A stretch of DNA of 64,000 bases from NCBI GenBank assembly GCA_964517125.1, contig CAZFBD010000001.1:186001-250000 (forward strand), read 5' to 3'. Positions 1 through 8,048 of the stretch are shown in pieces. This DNA is from SHLQ01 sp964517125 (GTDB taxonomy: Bacteria; Actinomycetota; Acidimicrobiia; Acidimicrobiales; SHLQ01). The position numbers were made by a program, and so were the translations under genes. The stretch's first letter is position 1; the number at the start of each line of letters is the position of its first letter. The notes beneath the pieces are model-generated. The model was not told the origin of the DNA. It was given only the letters and a program-made list of their open reading frames with translations, and made no database searches.

Positions 1-1224
1 GTTGGCGTGCATGCCGAGCGCAGCCATCTTGCGGTACTGGGCCGGACGAGTCATCTGGCTGTGCTGCACCGTGTGGCGGTGGTCCCAACGGGGGTGACGC
101 TCAAGAGCGGTTCCCACCGCATCGATGAAGACCTGTGCTGCCTGGTCCCCATTGCAATGGCAGTGCACCGTGAGCCCAGCCTCGTGATGGATCGACACGA
201 TGTCGGCCATCTGCTCAGGCGGGACCAGCCACAGTCCATTCTGCGGAGCCCCTTCCGGTGGATTCAGGTAGAACGGCGAGCCGATCCGCGCCGTGAACCC
301 CTGAATGGAGCCGTCCAGGATGACCTTGATGATCCCAAACTTCAGTTTGTCGGTGCATGCGCCCTTGAGCCGCTGAACAATTCCGGCCAGTTCGTGAGGA
401 TCCTGAGGGCCTCCGAAGAGCGAGGACCCGGCGACCATGACACGAACGGGATACGTCGGGTCGTCGGTGATCCGCCGCCACGCCTCGAGTTGTGCATCGT
501 CATTCACTCGTGTGGTCCCGAGGTCGGTGACGAGTGTGTGCCCAGCGTTGCGGGCCTCCCACGCATATCCCCACTTCGCCTCATCTGAACCGATCGCCGC
601 GAACAACCCGGCAATCCCGGACCCGGCGAGTTGCATCGCAGGTGGTTCCTGAAGCTCGCCGTTGGGTGTGCCATCGGGGTTCCTGGCGACACCCGGGGTC
701 AGCGTGTGTTCATTGATCTCCGACTTGTGGAGCATGGCGGTGTTCACCGTCGCCAGGTGTCCGGACGCGTGATACACGTAGATCGGCCTGTGCTCAGAGA
801 CACGATCGAGGTGGGTGGCGACGAGCCGCTCCCCCGGGAAGTAGATGGGGTCGAGTCCCCATGCCAGCAACGGTTGTGCCGGGTCGGTGATCGCCGATTC
901 CTGTTCGATGAGACGGTCGATGACCTCGTCGATGTTCTTGCAGCCGGGCCACACCTTGCCGTGCGGGTCTTTGCGGTCGAAGAAGCCGACGTAGGGGAAC
1001 TGCCAGACTCCTCCGGCCATCACATGCGTGTGCGCCTCCACGAATCCGGGCGTGAGTATGTGGTCGCGAAAGGATTCGTCTACCTCGGCCGGCCCCCAAC
1101 GGTGCAGTTCGTCGACCTCTCCAACGCCGACGATGCGGCCGTCGCGTACGGCGACAGCGTCTGCATCTGGCGTCGACGGGTTCATGGTGATGATCCGCCG
1201 AGCGGTGTAAATCGTGGTGGTCAT
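1..1224 (-). CDS. Amidohydrolase, YtcJ-like metal-dependent hydrolase (3' end outside window)
   Basis: Only the first 408 codons are present; the C-terminus lies beyond the left edge. The N-terminal beta-sandwich strand is followed by TPGFVEAHTHV, the HxH metal pair of amidohydrolases. Further in come VHCHCNGDQAA and HTVQHSQMT, the later histidine ligands typical of the YtcJ/Amidohydro_3 group. Substrates of this group are usually unknown (amide, imide or N-acyl bonds). The ATG at 1224 overlaps the stop of the upstream gene as ATGA, so the two paralogous hydrolases are translationally coupled. They share family and motif order but look diverged in sequence, which suggests an old duplication with different substrates. 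Family assignment is firm; substrate unknown. Confidence 0.88.
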   Translation of the reverse strand, partial: MTTTIYTARRIITMNPSTPDADAVAVRDGRIVGVGEVDELHRWGPAEVDESFRDHILTPGFVEAHTHVMAGGVWQFPYVGFFDRKDPHGKVWPGCKNIDEVIDRLIEQESAITDPAQPLLAWGLDPIYFPGERLVATHLDRVSEHRPIYVYHASGHLATVNTAMLHKSEINEHTLTPGVARNPDGTPNGELQEPPAMQLAGSGIAGLFAAIGSDEAKWGYAWEARNAGHTLVTDLGTTRVNDDAQLEAWRRITDDPTYPVRVMVAGSSLFGGPQDPHELAGIVQRLKGACTDKLKFGIIKVILDGSIQGFTARIGSPFYLNPPEGAPQNGLWLVPPEQMADIVSIHHEAGLTVHCHCNGDQAAQVFIDAVGTALERHPRWDHRHTVQHSQMTRPAQYRKMAALGMHAN

Positions 1225-3056
1225 GCGGCAACTCCGTTCAGCTCAAGTCCCTGTGCAATCAAGTGGGCAACCCCGCAGATGCAGCCTCGATGGTCGTCGG
1301 CAGCTTCGTGCCCAGCCAGCTGACGTGCAGCCAGCGCGGTACCGGAACCGCGACCAGCGGAACCGTCGGGCACGGGAAACCAGCGGCCTCCGTACACCGT
1401 GCCGAGAACCTGAATCGAGTCGAGTTCTTCGGGGTTGATTGCAAGGGGATCCCGATCGACCACCGTGAAGTTCGCGCACTTGCCGGCCTCGATGCTTCCG
1501 AGCTCATGTTCCTGACGCCACGACTGCGCAGCATCGATCGTCACGGCTCGCAGCGCGGCCTCGACGCTGATCCGTTGCTCGGGAGCGGCGATGCGCCCGC
1601 TCTGGGTGCGGCGGTTCACGGCACAATCCATCATCCCGATCGGATCGCTCCGTCCCATGGGAAGGTCAGAATGGAACGACAGCGGTATCGATCGGTCGAC
1701 GACCGATCCGCTCCGAACCATCTGGTCTGCCCGATCGGGGCCGAGTCCGACTTCGCCGTACTTGTCCGCAAAACCGGTGGTGTAGTACGGATTCGCAGAG
1801 ACGATTGCGCCCAGTCGCGCGATGCGGTCGACCTGCTCCTCGGTGGAGTTCGCGAAGTGCACGATGACCGTTCGGTGGTCGGGGCGCGGGTGTTCGCGCA
1901 TCCGGCGCTCGAAGGTGTCGAGGACGACGTCCAGCCCGAGGTCTCCGTTCACGTGAACGTGGATCTGGAACCCGGCGTCCCAGTACAGCTTCGTCCGTTC
2001 CTCCAGTACCGGCGGGGTGAGCAACCATTCGCCGTGGTGGTCGGGATTCGGATCGCCGTTCGCGTCCAGATACGGGTCCTTCATCTGCATCAGTTGGCTG
2101 AGGATCGCTCCGTCGGCGAAGAGCTTCACCTGTTTGGGAAAGAAGCGCAGCTTTCCGGACGGCGCCATGTCGTACTCGCGTTGCGCTCGAGCCAGTGTCT
2201 GATCGTGGGGCATGGACCGATCTGCTGGACCGCGTCCATCGGTCACGAAGGTGGTTGTGAATGGCGTGTCCTCGTGGCCGAGGATTGCCTGGTACAACTC
2301 CCACGCGCCGGGCACCAGAACGGCTCCAGGCTCGTTCACGGCGGTCACGCCGTTCTGGTGGAGGTACCGCACCATCTGATGCAGGCCGCGGGTGAAGCGT
2401 TCCTGGCTGAAGAGTTCGGGCATCAACAGCCCGAACAGAAAGACCATGAAGCCGCGCTCCCAGAAGTGCCCACGGTCAAGATCGATCATGGCCAGTGTTT
2501 CGGCGTCGGTGGTCAGCGTGGCCTCGTCGATGCCAAGGGCATCGAGCGCTGCCGAGTTCAGATAGAACTCGTGACACGACCGCTGCCAGACCCCGATGGG
2601 TCGTTCGGTGCTGATGGAATCGAGGACCGCTCGGGAGAGCTCTCCATGCCACAGCTTGTGGTAGCCCCAGGAGAAGAGCCATTCGCCATGTGGGGTTCGG
2701 GCCTCGGCCTCGGCCAGCAGGTGCACGTACTCGTCGTGGCTGTGGGCCGCTGGATATGTCCGATCTGGGAGTACCCAGTCCTCGGTGGCGATGACCTCGG
2801 TGGCGAGTGTGCTCGCCCCCAGGACGGGGTGCAGGTGTTGGTCGATGAGGCCGGGAAGAAGCACGTCATCGATGTGCGTCTTGTCGACGGTGAATGGGGC
2901 ATCAGCAAGTGCAGCGGTCACCTGGTCCAGGGTCCCAACCGCAACGATTCGGTCGCCCTTGACGGCCACTGCAGTCGCTGTCGGGCAGCCTGCGTGCACC
3001 GTGACGATCTGTTTCGCGACCAGAACCCGGATCGCGTCCCCCGAAGTGTTCCCCAT
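1221..3056 (-). CDS. Amidohydrolase, YtcJ-like metal-dependent hydrolase
   Basis: A 611-residue cytoplasmic hydrolase of the Amidohydro_3 family. Metal-site signatures appear in order: LIDQHLHP (HxH), VKLFADGAI, HVHVNGDLG, VIVHFANS and FHSDLPMGRSDP (terminal Asp). The C-terminal AGKCANFTVVDRDP is the usual beta-sandwich closing motif. I chose the ATG at 3056 over the ATG at 3086 because TATGCT sits exactly 6 nt upstream (3063-3068), the leaderless layout seen before many genes here. The family is usually 530-600 residues, so the gene is full length. It ends in a 4-bp overlap with the next amidohydrolase. Substrate not predictable. Confidence 0.9.
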   Translation of the reverse strand: MGNTSGDAIRVLVAKQIVTVHAGCPTATAVAVKGDRIVAVGTLDQVTAALADAPFTVDKTHIDDVLLPGLIDQHLHPVLGASTLATEVIATEDWVLPDRTYPAAHSHDEYVHLLAEAEARTPHGEWLFSWGYHKLWHGELSRAVLDSISTERPIGVWQRSCHEFYLNSAALDALGIDEATLTTDAETLAMIDLDRGHFWERGFMVFLFGLLMPELFSQERFTRGLHQMVRYLHQNGVTAVNEPGAVLVPGAWELYQAILGHEDTPFTTTFVTDGRGPADRSMPHDQTLARAQREYDMAPSGKLRFFPKQVKLFADGAILSQLMQMKDPYLDANGDPNPDHHGEWLLTPPVLEERTKLYWDAGFQIHVHVNGDLGLDVVLDTFERRMREHPRPDHRTVIVHFANSTEEQVDRIARLGAIVSANPYYTTGFADKYGEVGLGPDRADQMVRSGSVVDRSIPLSFHSDLPMGRSDPIGMMDCAVNRRTQSGRIAAPEQRISVEAALRAVTIDAAQSWRQEHELGSIEAGKCANFTVVDRDPLAINPEELDSIQVLGTVYGGRWFPVPDGSAGRGSGTALAARQLAGHEAADDHRGCICGVAHLIAQGLELNGVAA

Positions 3057-3121
3057 GGGCGGAGCATAGAACTGGCCCGCGTGCAACGCCGATTCGGTGC
3101 GGTACCACCCACCGAAACCGC

Positions 3122-3186
3122 AGGGGTCTGACCCCTAACAGCGTTTCGGGGTCAGACCCCTAACCATCGATAGGGGTCTGACCCCT
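3122..3186. repeat. Three 15-bp palindromes phased at exactly 25 bp
   Basis: The palindrome AGGGGTCTGACCCCT occurs at 3122-3136 and 3172-3186. Its reverse-complement form GGGGTCAGACCCC lies between them at 3148-3160. The GGGG of each copy starts at 3123, 3148 and 3173, a strict 25-bp period with unrelated 11-bp spacers. It lies between the start of the amidohydrolase operon (3056) and a cupin gene (3232), so it could be a multi-site operator. It could also be a small intergenic repeat element. Which one is unresolved. Confidence 0.8.
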
Positions 3187-3231
3187 GGCGAAATTCTTGC
3201 GTTGGGTGGATCGTTCGCGTGATTGTGGGGC

Positions 3232-3531
3232 ATGTCGCTCACGCCCGCACACGCCACCGTTCAAATCGACAACGACGTCGTTCGGGTCACCCGATGGGAC
3301 TTCAAGCCGAACACGGAAACCACCGCGCACCGCCATGCGTGGGACTACGTGGTCGTGCCCGTCACCTCCGGGACCCTCACGATCACGAACAGCGATGGGT
3401 CGGTCATGGAGGCAGATCTCGTTCCAGGCGCCTCGTACTCGCGAATTGCAGGTACCGATCACAACGTCGTGAACCTGACGGATCAGGTGATCAGTTTCGT
3501 GGAGATCGAATTGCTTGACCGGCCGGGATGA
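3232..3531 (+). CDS. Small cupin-domain protein
   Basis: A 99-residue single-domain cupin. The first cupin motif is visible as HRHAWDYVVVPVTSGTL and the second as PGASYSRIAGTDHNVVN, giving the small beta-barrel with a probable His-based metal site. The ATG at 3232 is preferred to the TTG at 3223, which would only add three residues. The gene converges with the TetR gene, 13 bp apart. Proteins of this type bind small ligands or metals, or act as minor dioxygenases or isomerases; no specific role can be assigned. The triple palindrome lies just upstream and may control it. Confidence 0.75.
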   Translation: MSLTPAHATVQIDNDVVRVTRWDFKPNTETTAHRHAWDYVVVPVTSGTLTITNSDGSVMEADLVPGASYSRIAGTDHNVVNLTDQVISFVEIELLDRPG

Positions 3532-3544
3532 GCGACCTGGCCAC

Positions 3545-4108
3545 TCAGTGGAGCGCGATGGATTCGCAGAGCTGAAGGCCGCGTTCGAGATCTTCGGCGT
3601 TCTGGAACCGGGCCCAGTCGAGCCACATGCCGTTCGACGCCGCAATCAGGTCGGTGACACGCGCACGAACCGTGGCTTCGGGCAGGTCGGGCCGAGCAGC
3701 GGCCACCAGTCCGTGCATGGTCCGGCCATACGCCTCGTAGTGGGCGGCGTCGATGCGGGCGAGATCGGTGTCGGTGAGCGACACGGCCCATAGGGACACG
3801 CGGAGCCGCAGGTAGTCGCCATCGAGGAACTCGTCGGTGAACGAGCCACGGAGGAACGCCCGAACCTTGTCCTCGTCGGACTCCACCTCGGCTGCGGCCG
3901 AAACCGATGCCTCGATCAGGCGCTCGGCGGCGCGATGAAAGGCGGCAAGAATGAGCGAATCCTTGTCGTCGAAGTGATAGCTGAGCAGACCCAGCGAGAC
4001 ATCGGCTTCCTGCGCCACCTGCCGCATGCTCGCTCCTCTGACACCGTCGCGGACGATCACCGACTGCACTGCATCGAGAATCTGATCCTGGGTATCGGAG
4101 GTGGTCAT
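3545..4108 (-). CDS. TetR-family transcriptional regulator
   Basis: 187 residues. The N-terminal helix-turn-helix reads ASMRQVAQEADVSLGLLSYHF, roughly residues 25-46, with the typical TetR ending YHFxDKDSL. The C-terminal half resembles the BetI-like ligand domain (LRLRVSLWAVSLTD). The open frame continues upstream to 4300, but that part is antisense to the neighbouring YchJ-like gene, so the ATG at 4108 is chosen. TACGGT lies 9 nt upstream of it. The gene is divergent from 4162 and convergent with the cupin gene. Ligand and targets are unknown. Confidence 0.88.
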   Translation of the reverse strand: MTTSDTQDQILDAVQSVIVRDGVRGASMRQVAQEADVSLGLLSYHFDDKDSLILAAFHRAAERLIEASVSAAAEVESDEDKVRAFLRGSFTDEFLDGDYLRLRVSLWAVSLTDTDLARIDAAHYEAYGRTMHGLVAAARPDLPEATVRARVTDLIAASNGMWLDWARFQNAEDLERGLQLCESIALH

Positions 4109-4161
4109 GATGGTTCGACCGTACCAGCCAGGGAAACGGCGCCGCCCGGTAGCGTTGCGCC

Positions 4162-4572
4162 ATGCGACACATCGATGCATCCGAGACGTGTCCGTGCGGC
4201 ACCCGGCTGGCCTACGGGCGATGCTGCGGGCCCATCCATGAGAACGGGGCCGGACTGGGCACGACGGCAACGCAACTGATGCGGGCCCGGTACAGCGCAT
4301 ACGCGCTCGAACGTGGTGACTTCATCGTCGATTCCTGGCACGCCGACACGCGTCCTCCGACCGTTGTCTTCTCCACCGACATTTCGTGGCACGAACTGAT
4401 CGTGGTCGAGTCCAGCGGAGGTGGAGCTCTCGACAGTGCCGGAACGGTCGAGTTCCGGGCGCGCTTCGAGCGGGGCGGCGAGCGCTTGGAGTTGCACGAG
4501 CTCAGTCGTTTCGAGCGCGTTGGGGGCCGATGGCAGTACATCGACGGCGCGGATCCGGACACGGTCCAGTAG
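4162..4572 (+). CDS. YchJ-like UPF0225 protein with N-terminal SEC-C motif
   Basis: 136 residues. The protein opens with CPCGTRLAYGRCCGPIH, a SEC-C type zinc-binding motif, followed by the NTF2-like YchJ fold (LMRARYSAYALERGDFI, then FRARFERGG). This is the usual size and layout of the UPF0225 family, whose function is unknown. TAGCGT sits 6 nt before the ATG and no Shine-Dalgarno is visible, suggesting a leaderless transcript. It is divergent from the TetR gene with 53 bp between starts. Confidence 0.87.
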   Translation: MRHIDASETCPCGTRLAYGRCCGPIHENGAGLGTTATQLMRARYSAYALERGDFIVDSWHADTRPPTVVFSTDISWHELIVVESSGGGALDSAGTVEFRARFERGGERLELHELSRFERVGGRWQYIDGADPDTVQ

Positions 4573-4588
4573 GTTCCTCAGACCAGAA

Positions 4589-4617
4589 CTGGACGATCGT
4601 TCAGCCTTCTGTATTCT
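4589..4617 (+). promoter_or_regulatory. Promoter of the 2OG dioxygenase operon, leaderless layout
   Basis: CTGGAC (4589-4594) and TATTCT (4612-4617) are separated by 17 bp, a good sigma-70-type pair. The -10 ends 6 nt before the ATG at 4624, so transcription should begin at or next to the start codon. Confidence 0.55.
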
Positions 4618-4623
4618 GGTCGC

Positions 4624-5478
4624 ATGGAGCTAGACACTCTCGACGAAGTCGTAGACCTCGACCGCTACCCGATCCACCGGCTCGACAGCCCCGTGCGACA
4701 GGAACTCGTTGCGGCAACGCGGCACGACATGGACGCGTACGGCTGCTACCGCATCTCGGACTTCATCCGCCCGGAGGCGATCCAAACGATGCTCGCAGAG
4801 GCGGAACGGCTGACCGATCAGGCGTTCTGGGCGCAGCAGGACCACAACCCCTACGCGTCGCCCGCCGACCCAACGCTGCCGGACGACCATCCGCGAAACA
4901 CGATGCAGCACCGGATGAGCGGATTCATCAACTCGGACATCCTTCCGACGACGTCGTTGCTCAACAAGATGTACGACTCCAACGTCATGACGCACTTCAT
5001 CTGGGAGTCGCTGGGAACGCCCCGACCGATCTATCAGTGGGCCGATCCCCTCGGGCGCAACCCGTACGGGGTCATGCAGACCGACCACGTCTTCCCGTGG
5101 CACTTCGACGGCAACGAGTTCACGGTGAGCATCCTCGTCCAGAAGGCCGAGTCCGGCGGTGTCTTTGAGTACGTGCCGGACATTCGCACGCCCGACGCGG
5201 AGAACTTCGAGCGCGTCCAGCACATCCTGCAGGGTGGACGCGAGGGCATTCGCGAGCTCGATCTGCTCCCCGGCGATCTGCAGCTTTTCAAGGGCCGGTT
5301 CTCGCTGCATCGCGTGACCCCGATCGTCGGCCCAACAACCCGCTACATCGCACTTCCCACGTACGTGTACGACCCGTGGCGGATGAACCGCCCGCACCAC
5401 GCCACCACCTACTACGGACGTGCCACCGAGATTCACCGTCAGCGTGAACAGGTACTGGTGGACGGACTGGTCGACTGA
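4624..5478 (+). CDS. Fe(II)/2-oxoglutarate dioxygenase, ArpA/HalD-like
   Basis: A 284-residue soluble oxygenase. The iron triad is visible as H160-x-D162 (PWHFDGNEFTVSILVQ) and H229 (GRFSLHRVTP), with R240 (TTRY) as the likely 2-oxoglutarate salt-bridge residue. The context around HxD resembles the ArpA/HalD/BesD family. Because the Asp is present (halogenases have Gly or Ala there), hydroxylation rather than halogenation is expected. It is the first gene of a tight operon with a 3-hydroxyisobutyrate-dehydrogenase-like enzyme (2-nt gap) and a class II aldolase, suggesting hydroxylation followed by oxidation and decarboxylation or cleavage of one substrate. Substrate unknown. Confidence 0.82.
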   Translation: MELDTLDEVVDLDRYPIHRLDSPVRQELVAATRHDMDAYGCYRISDFIRPEAIQTMLAEAERLTDQAFWAQQDHNPYASPADPTLPDDHPRNTMQHRMSGFINSDILPTTSLLNKMYDSNVMTHFIWESLGTPRPIYQWADPLGRNPYGVMQTDHVFPWHFDGNEFTVSILVQKAESGGVFEYVPDIRTPDAENFERVQHILQGGREGIRELDLLPGDLQLFKGRFSLHRVTPIVGPTTRYIALPTYVYDPWRMNRPHHATTYYGRATEIHRQREQVLVDGLVD

Positions 5479-5479
5479 C

Positions 5480-6394
5480 GTGTCGGCGACGACCATTGCC
5501 TTCATCGGCCTGGGCAACATCGGCGGCGGCGCGGCTGCAAACCTCACTCGGGCCGGGCATGACGTCCGCGTCGTCGACCTGGACCCAGCAAAGGTCGCCA
5601 GCCTTCAACAGCTCGGCGCCACAGCTGCGCCAACGCCGGCCGAAGCGAGCCGAGATGCCGACGTTGTTTTCACCTCGCTCCCCGGGCCACCGCAGCTGCG
5701 CCGCCTGGCCGTGGACATCCCGGACGACGGCGAGGATCAGGGAATCCTTGCGGCTCTTCCTTCTGAAGCTGTGTGGATCGACCTTTCGACCAACGACCTC
5801 GAGACCGCCAGGTGGCTCGATGAACGAGCCGCAGAACGGGGCATTCGCATGGTCGACGCCCCCGTATCGGGTGGCCCCGAGGGCGCTCAAGCTGGCACGT
5901 TGTCAATTTTCGTGGGGGCTGCGGCCGAGGACTTCGCCGACGTGCGGCCGTTGCTGGACATCATCGGCGCCAAGGTCGATCGTGTTGGCCCTCGTGGCGC
6001 CGGAATCGTCGCGAAGATCGCCCAGGTCACGCTCTGTTACACCCAAACCGTCACCCTGATCGAGGCGCTCCTGCTCGGGGTGAAGGGCGGGGTTGAACCT
6101 GCGATGATGCTCGATCTCATTCAGAACAGTGCTGGCTCCAGCTACTGCGCCGATGTCTACGGCCCCGAAATCCTGGCGGGCACCTATGACGAGTCCTTTC
6201 CGATCAGCCACGCAGCGAAAGACATGCGGCTGGCAATGGAGCTGGCCGGCACCCTCGGGGTCGACGTCCCACACATGGCAGCTGTTGCACAGCTGTACGA
6301 ACGGACCGAGGAAGAATACGGTTCTACCTCTGCGCATCTGCTTGCGGCTCAGCTCCTCGAGCGAGCCAACAATCTCGTACTCCACGAACTCTGA
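5480..6394 (+). CDS. NAD(P)-dependent beta-hydroxyacid dehydrogenase (3-HIBADH family)
   Basis: 304 residues. The Rossmann motif is FIGLGNIGGGAAANLTRAGH, and the family signature DAPVSGGPEGAQAGTLSIF follows near residue 115. The catalytic-lysine region appears as GAGIVAKIAQ, in which the Lys (after GIVA) is the expected general acid. The GTG at 5480 begins 2 nt after the stop of the dioxygenase and gives a protein starting right at the Rossmann strand; longer in-frame starts would run into the upstream gene. The family oxidises beta-hydroxyacids such as 3-hydroxyisobutyrate, tartronate or L-threonate. With the following class II aldolase the pair recalls LtnD/OtnC, but no OtnK-like kinase is nearby. 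Confidence 0.88.
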   Translation: MSATTIAFIGLGNIGGGAAANLTRAGHDVRVVDLDPAKVASLQQLGATAAPTPAEASRDADVVFTSLPGPPQLRRLAVDIPDDGEDQGILAALPSEAVWIDLSTNDLETARWLDERAAERGIRMVDAPVSGGPEGAQAGTLSIFVGAAAEDFADVRPLLDIIGAKVDRVGPRGAGIVAKIAQVTLCYTQTVTLIEALLLGVKGGVEPAMMLDLIQNSAGSSYCADVYGPEILAGTYDESFPISHAAKDMRLAMELAGTLGVDVPHMAAVAQLYERTEEEYGSTSAHLLAAQLLERANNLVLHEL

Positions 6395-6425
6395 ACCCGG
6401 ACAAGAAGAGCACCGAAAGAGACAT

Positions 6426-7202
6426 ATGACTGAACCACGCGAAGTGACCGCCGACGACTTCACCGCAGCTCATGCAGGGAGCTTCACCGGCGAAGAGTGG
6501 GAGGCCCGGGTGGACCTCGCTGCCATGTACCGCCTATCGGCACACTTCGGCTACGACGACACCATCTGGAACCACATCACGATGCGGGTGCCCGGCAGCG
6601 ACCACGACTTCTTCCTCAACAAGTTCGGCCTGCTCTACAACGAGGTGACCGCGTCGAACCTGATCAAGGTCGACAGCGAGGGCACCGTGCTTGAGGGGCC
6701 AGCCGACGTGAACACGGCCGGCTTCGTCATTCACTCGGCCATTCACAACGACTTCCCCGAACACAAGGTGGTCTTTCACGCCCACGTACCAGACGTACTG
6801 GCGGTGACGGCGCTCAAGGACGGCTTCCAGCACATCGTGCAGGACACCTCCATGCTCTACGGAGAGATCGGGTACCACGATTGGGAGGGCCTGTCGCTCA
6901 CGCTTGAAGAGCGCGAACGCCTCGCCAAGAACATGGCCGGCAACCGCGTGCTCATCATGCGCAACCACGGATTCCTCACCGTGGGTGCAACCGCCGGTGA
7001 GGCGTTCATGGTGATGCACTACTTCGTTCGGGGATGCCGGGCGCTGCTGAAGGCCCACGCAACCGGTCAGGAGATCGACCCCGGGCCAACCGACATCTGG
7101 GAACTGTCGAAGCGCCAGTACGACCACTTCCCGCTCGGCAAGTTCGAATGGCCTGCGCTCAAGCGGATGCTGGACCAGATCGATCCCAGCTACCGCCAGT
7201 AG
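6426..7202 (+). CDS. Class II aldolase/adducin-family protein
   Basis: 258 residues. The zinc-binding histidines are seen in VVFHAHVPD and the later RNHGF; together they define the class II aldolase/adducin head domain. The ATG at 6426 has a purine-rich upstream stretch (gaaagagac) and lies 31 bp after the dehydrogenase. An open frame extends further upstream, but that part is antisense-like and overlaps the dehydrogenase. Members cleave or decarboxylate sugar phosphates or beta-keto acids. As the last gene of the operon it may act on the product of the upstream dehydrogenase (inference). It ends 1 bp from the convergent cytochrome gene. Confidence 0.87.
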   Translation: MTEPREVTADDFTAAHAGSFTGEEWEARVDLAAMYRLSAHFGYDDTIWNHITMRVPGSDHDFFLNKFGLLYNEVTASNLIKVDSEGTVLEGPADVNTAGFVIHSAIHNDFPEHKVVFHAHVPDVLAVTALKDGFQHIVQDTSMLYGEIGYHDWEGLSLTLEERERLAKNMAGNRVLIMRNHGFLTVGATAGEAFMVMHYFVRGCRALLKAHATGQEIDPGPTDIWELSKRQYDHFPLGKFEWPALKRMLDQIDPSYRQ

Positions 7203-7203
7203 G

Positions 7204-7878
7204 TCACAGCCTCCTGACGAAGTCCACAACGGCCTCGATTTCGGCATCGGTCAGCTGACCGCTGAATGCCGGCATGCCGCTGCCACCATTGGTGACGCGG
7301 TCGATCTGGCCCGAGCGCGGATCGGCCGCCGAACCCTGAAGAATCGGCCCGCGGCCGCCGCCACCGGAGCTCCCGTGGCACGACGCACATCGCTGGGCGA
7401 ACACGGTCGATCCGTCCACCGTGACCGCTGCCGCCGTGGTCGTTGTTTCCACCGCTGTTGAGGTCGTGGTGGTTTCGGCCTCGGTCGTGGTCGTGGCTGC
7501 TTCGGTCGTTGTGGTTGTTGCCGCCTCGGTCGTGGACGTGGCGGATTCGATGGTGCTCGTGGTGGTCGCCGGAGCCGCCGTTGTCGTGGTTGTCTCTGCC
7601 GCCGCCACACTCGTGGTCACGTCGGTGGTCGTGGGAGCCTGGGTGGTTGAGGGAGCCTGAGTGGTGGACGATGTCGTCGAGGGAGCCTCGGTCGTGGTCG
7701 ATTCGCCAGCATCGGTGGTGGTTGGCTCGTCCACGGTGGTGGTCGGCTCGGCCGCTGACGTGGTGCTGCGGTCCTGTTGAGCGGCGAGGACTTCTGCCGT
7801 CACGTCGTCGCCACCACCGCACGCCCCAACTGCCAGAACCACAGCCAGCGTGGCCATGGCTCGGTGTGTCTTCTTCAT
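7204..7878 (-). CDS. Lipoprotein cytochrome c with long Thr-rich linker
   Basis: 224 residues. MKKTHRAMATLAVVLAVGAC is a lipoprotein signal with the lipobox VGAC, so the protein is anchored on the outside of the membrane. Residues of about 35-150 are a low-complexity linker of repeated TTT/TTTEA units. The C-terminal 75 residues form a single-haem class I cytochrome c: CASCHG for haem attachment and GMPAFSG providing the axial Met. The start at 7878 has a clear ribosome site (cggagg, 5 nt before ATG). The electron partners are not encoded alongside. The linker probably spans the cell wall and is built from a simple-sequence repeat prone to length change. Confidence 0.88.
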   Translation of the reverse strand: MKKTHRAMATLAVVLAVGACGGGDDVTAEVLAAQQDRSTTSAAEPTTTVDEPTTTDAGESTTTEAPSTTSSTTQAPSTTQAPTTTDVTTSVAAAETTTTTAAPATTTSTIESATSTTEAATTTTTEAATTTTEAETTTTSTAVETTTTAAAVTVDGSTVFAQRCASCHGSSGGGGRGPILQGSAADPRSGQIDRVTNGGSGMPAFSGQLTDAEIEAVVDFVRRL

Positions 7879-8048
7879 TGGTCCTCCGTGACGTGCGGGG
7901 CGGTGGTCGACCCCCAAGGCAGATTCGACACCAGCGACGGAACCGGATGCCTTGCGGTAGCGGTCACCGTCGCATTCTGAGAATCAGGTAATACCACGCA
8001 CCTGTGCTCCGGGGCGATCGCTCCCGTCCACTACCTTGAGAACACCCC

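Noticed and set aside
1263..3131. A 622-codon open frame on the plus strand
   Set aside because: Antisense to the amidohydrolase; composition and lack of motifs show it is a GC-rich shadow frame.
7421..7660. Val/Ser-rich plus-strand frame
   Set aside because: Antisense of the Thr-repeat linker of the cytochrome gene.
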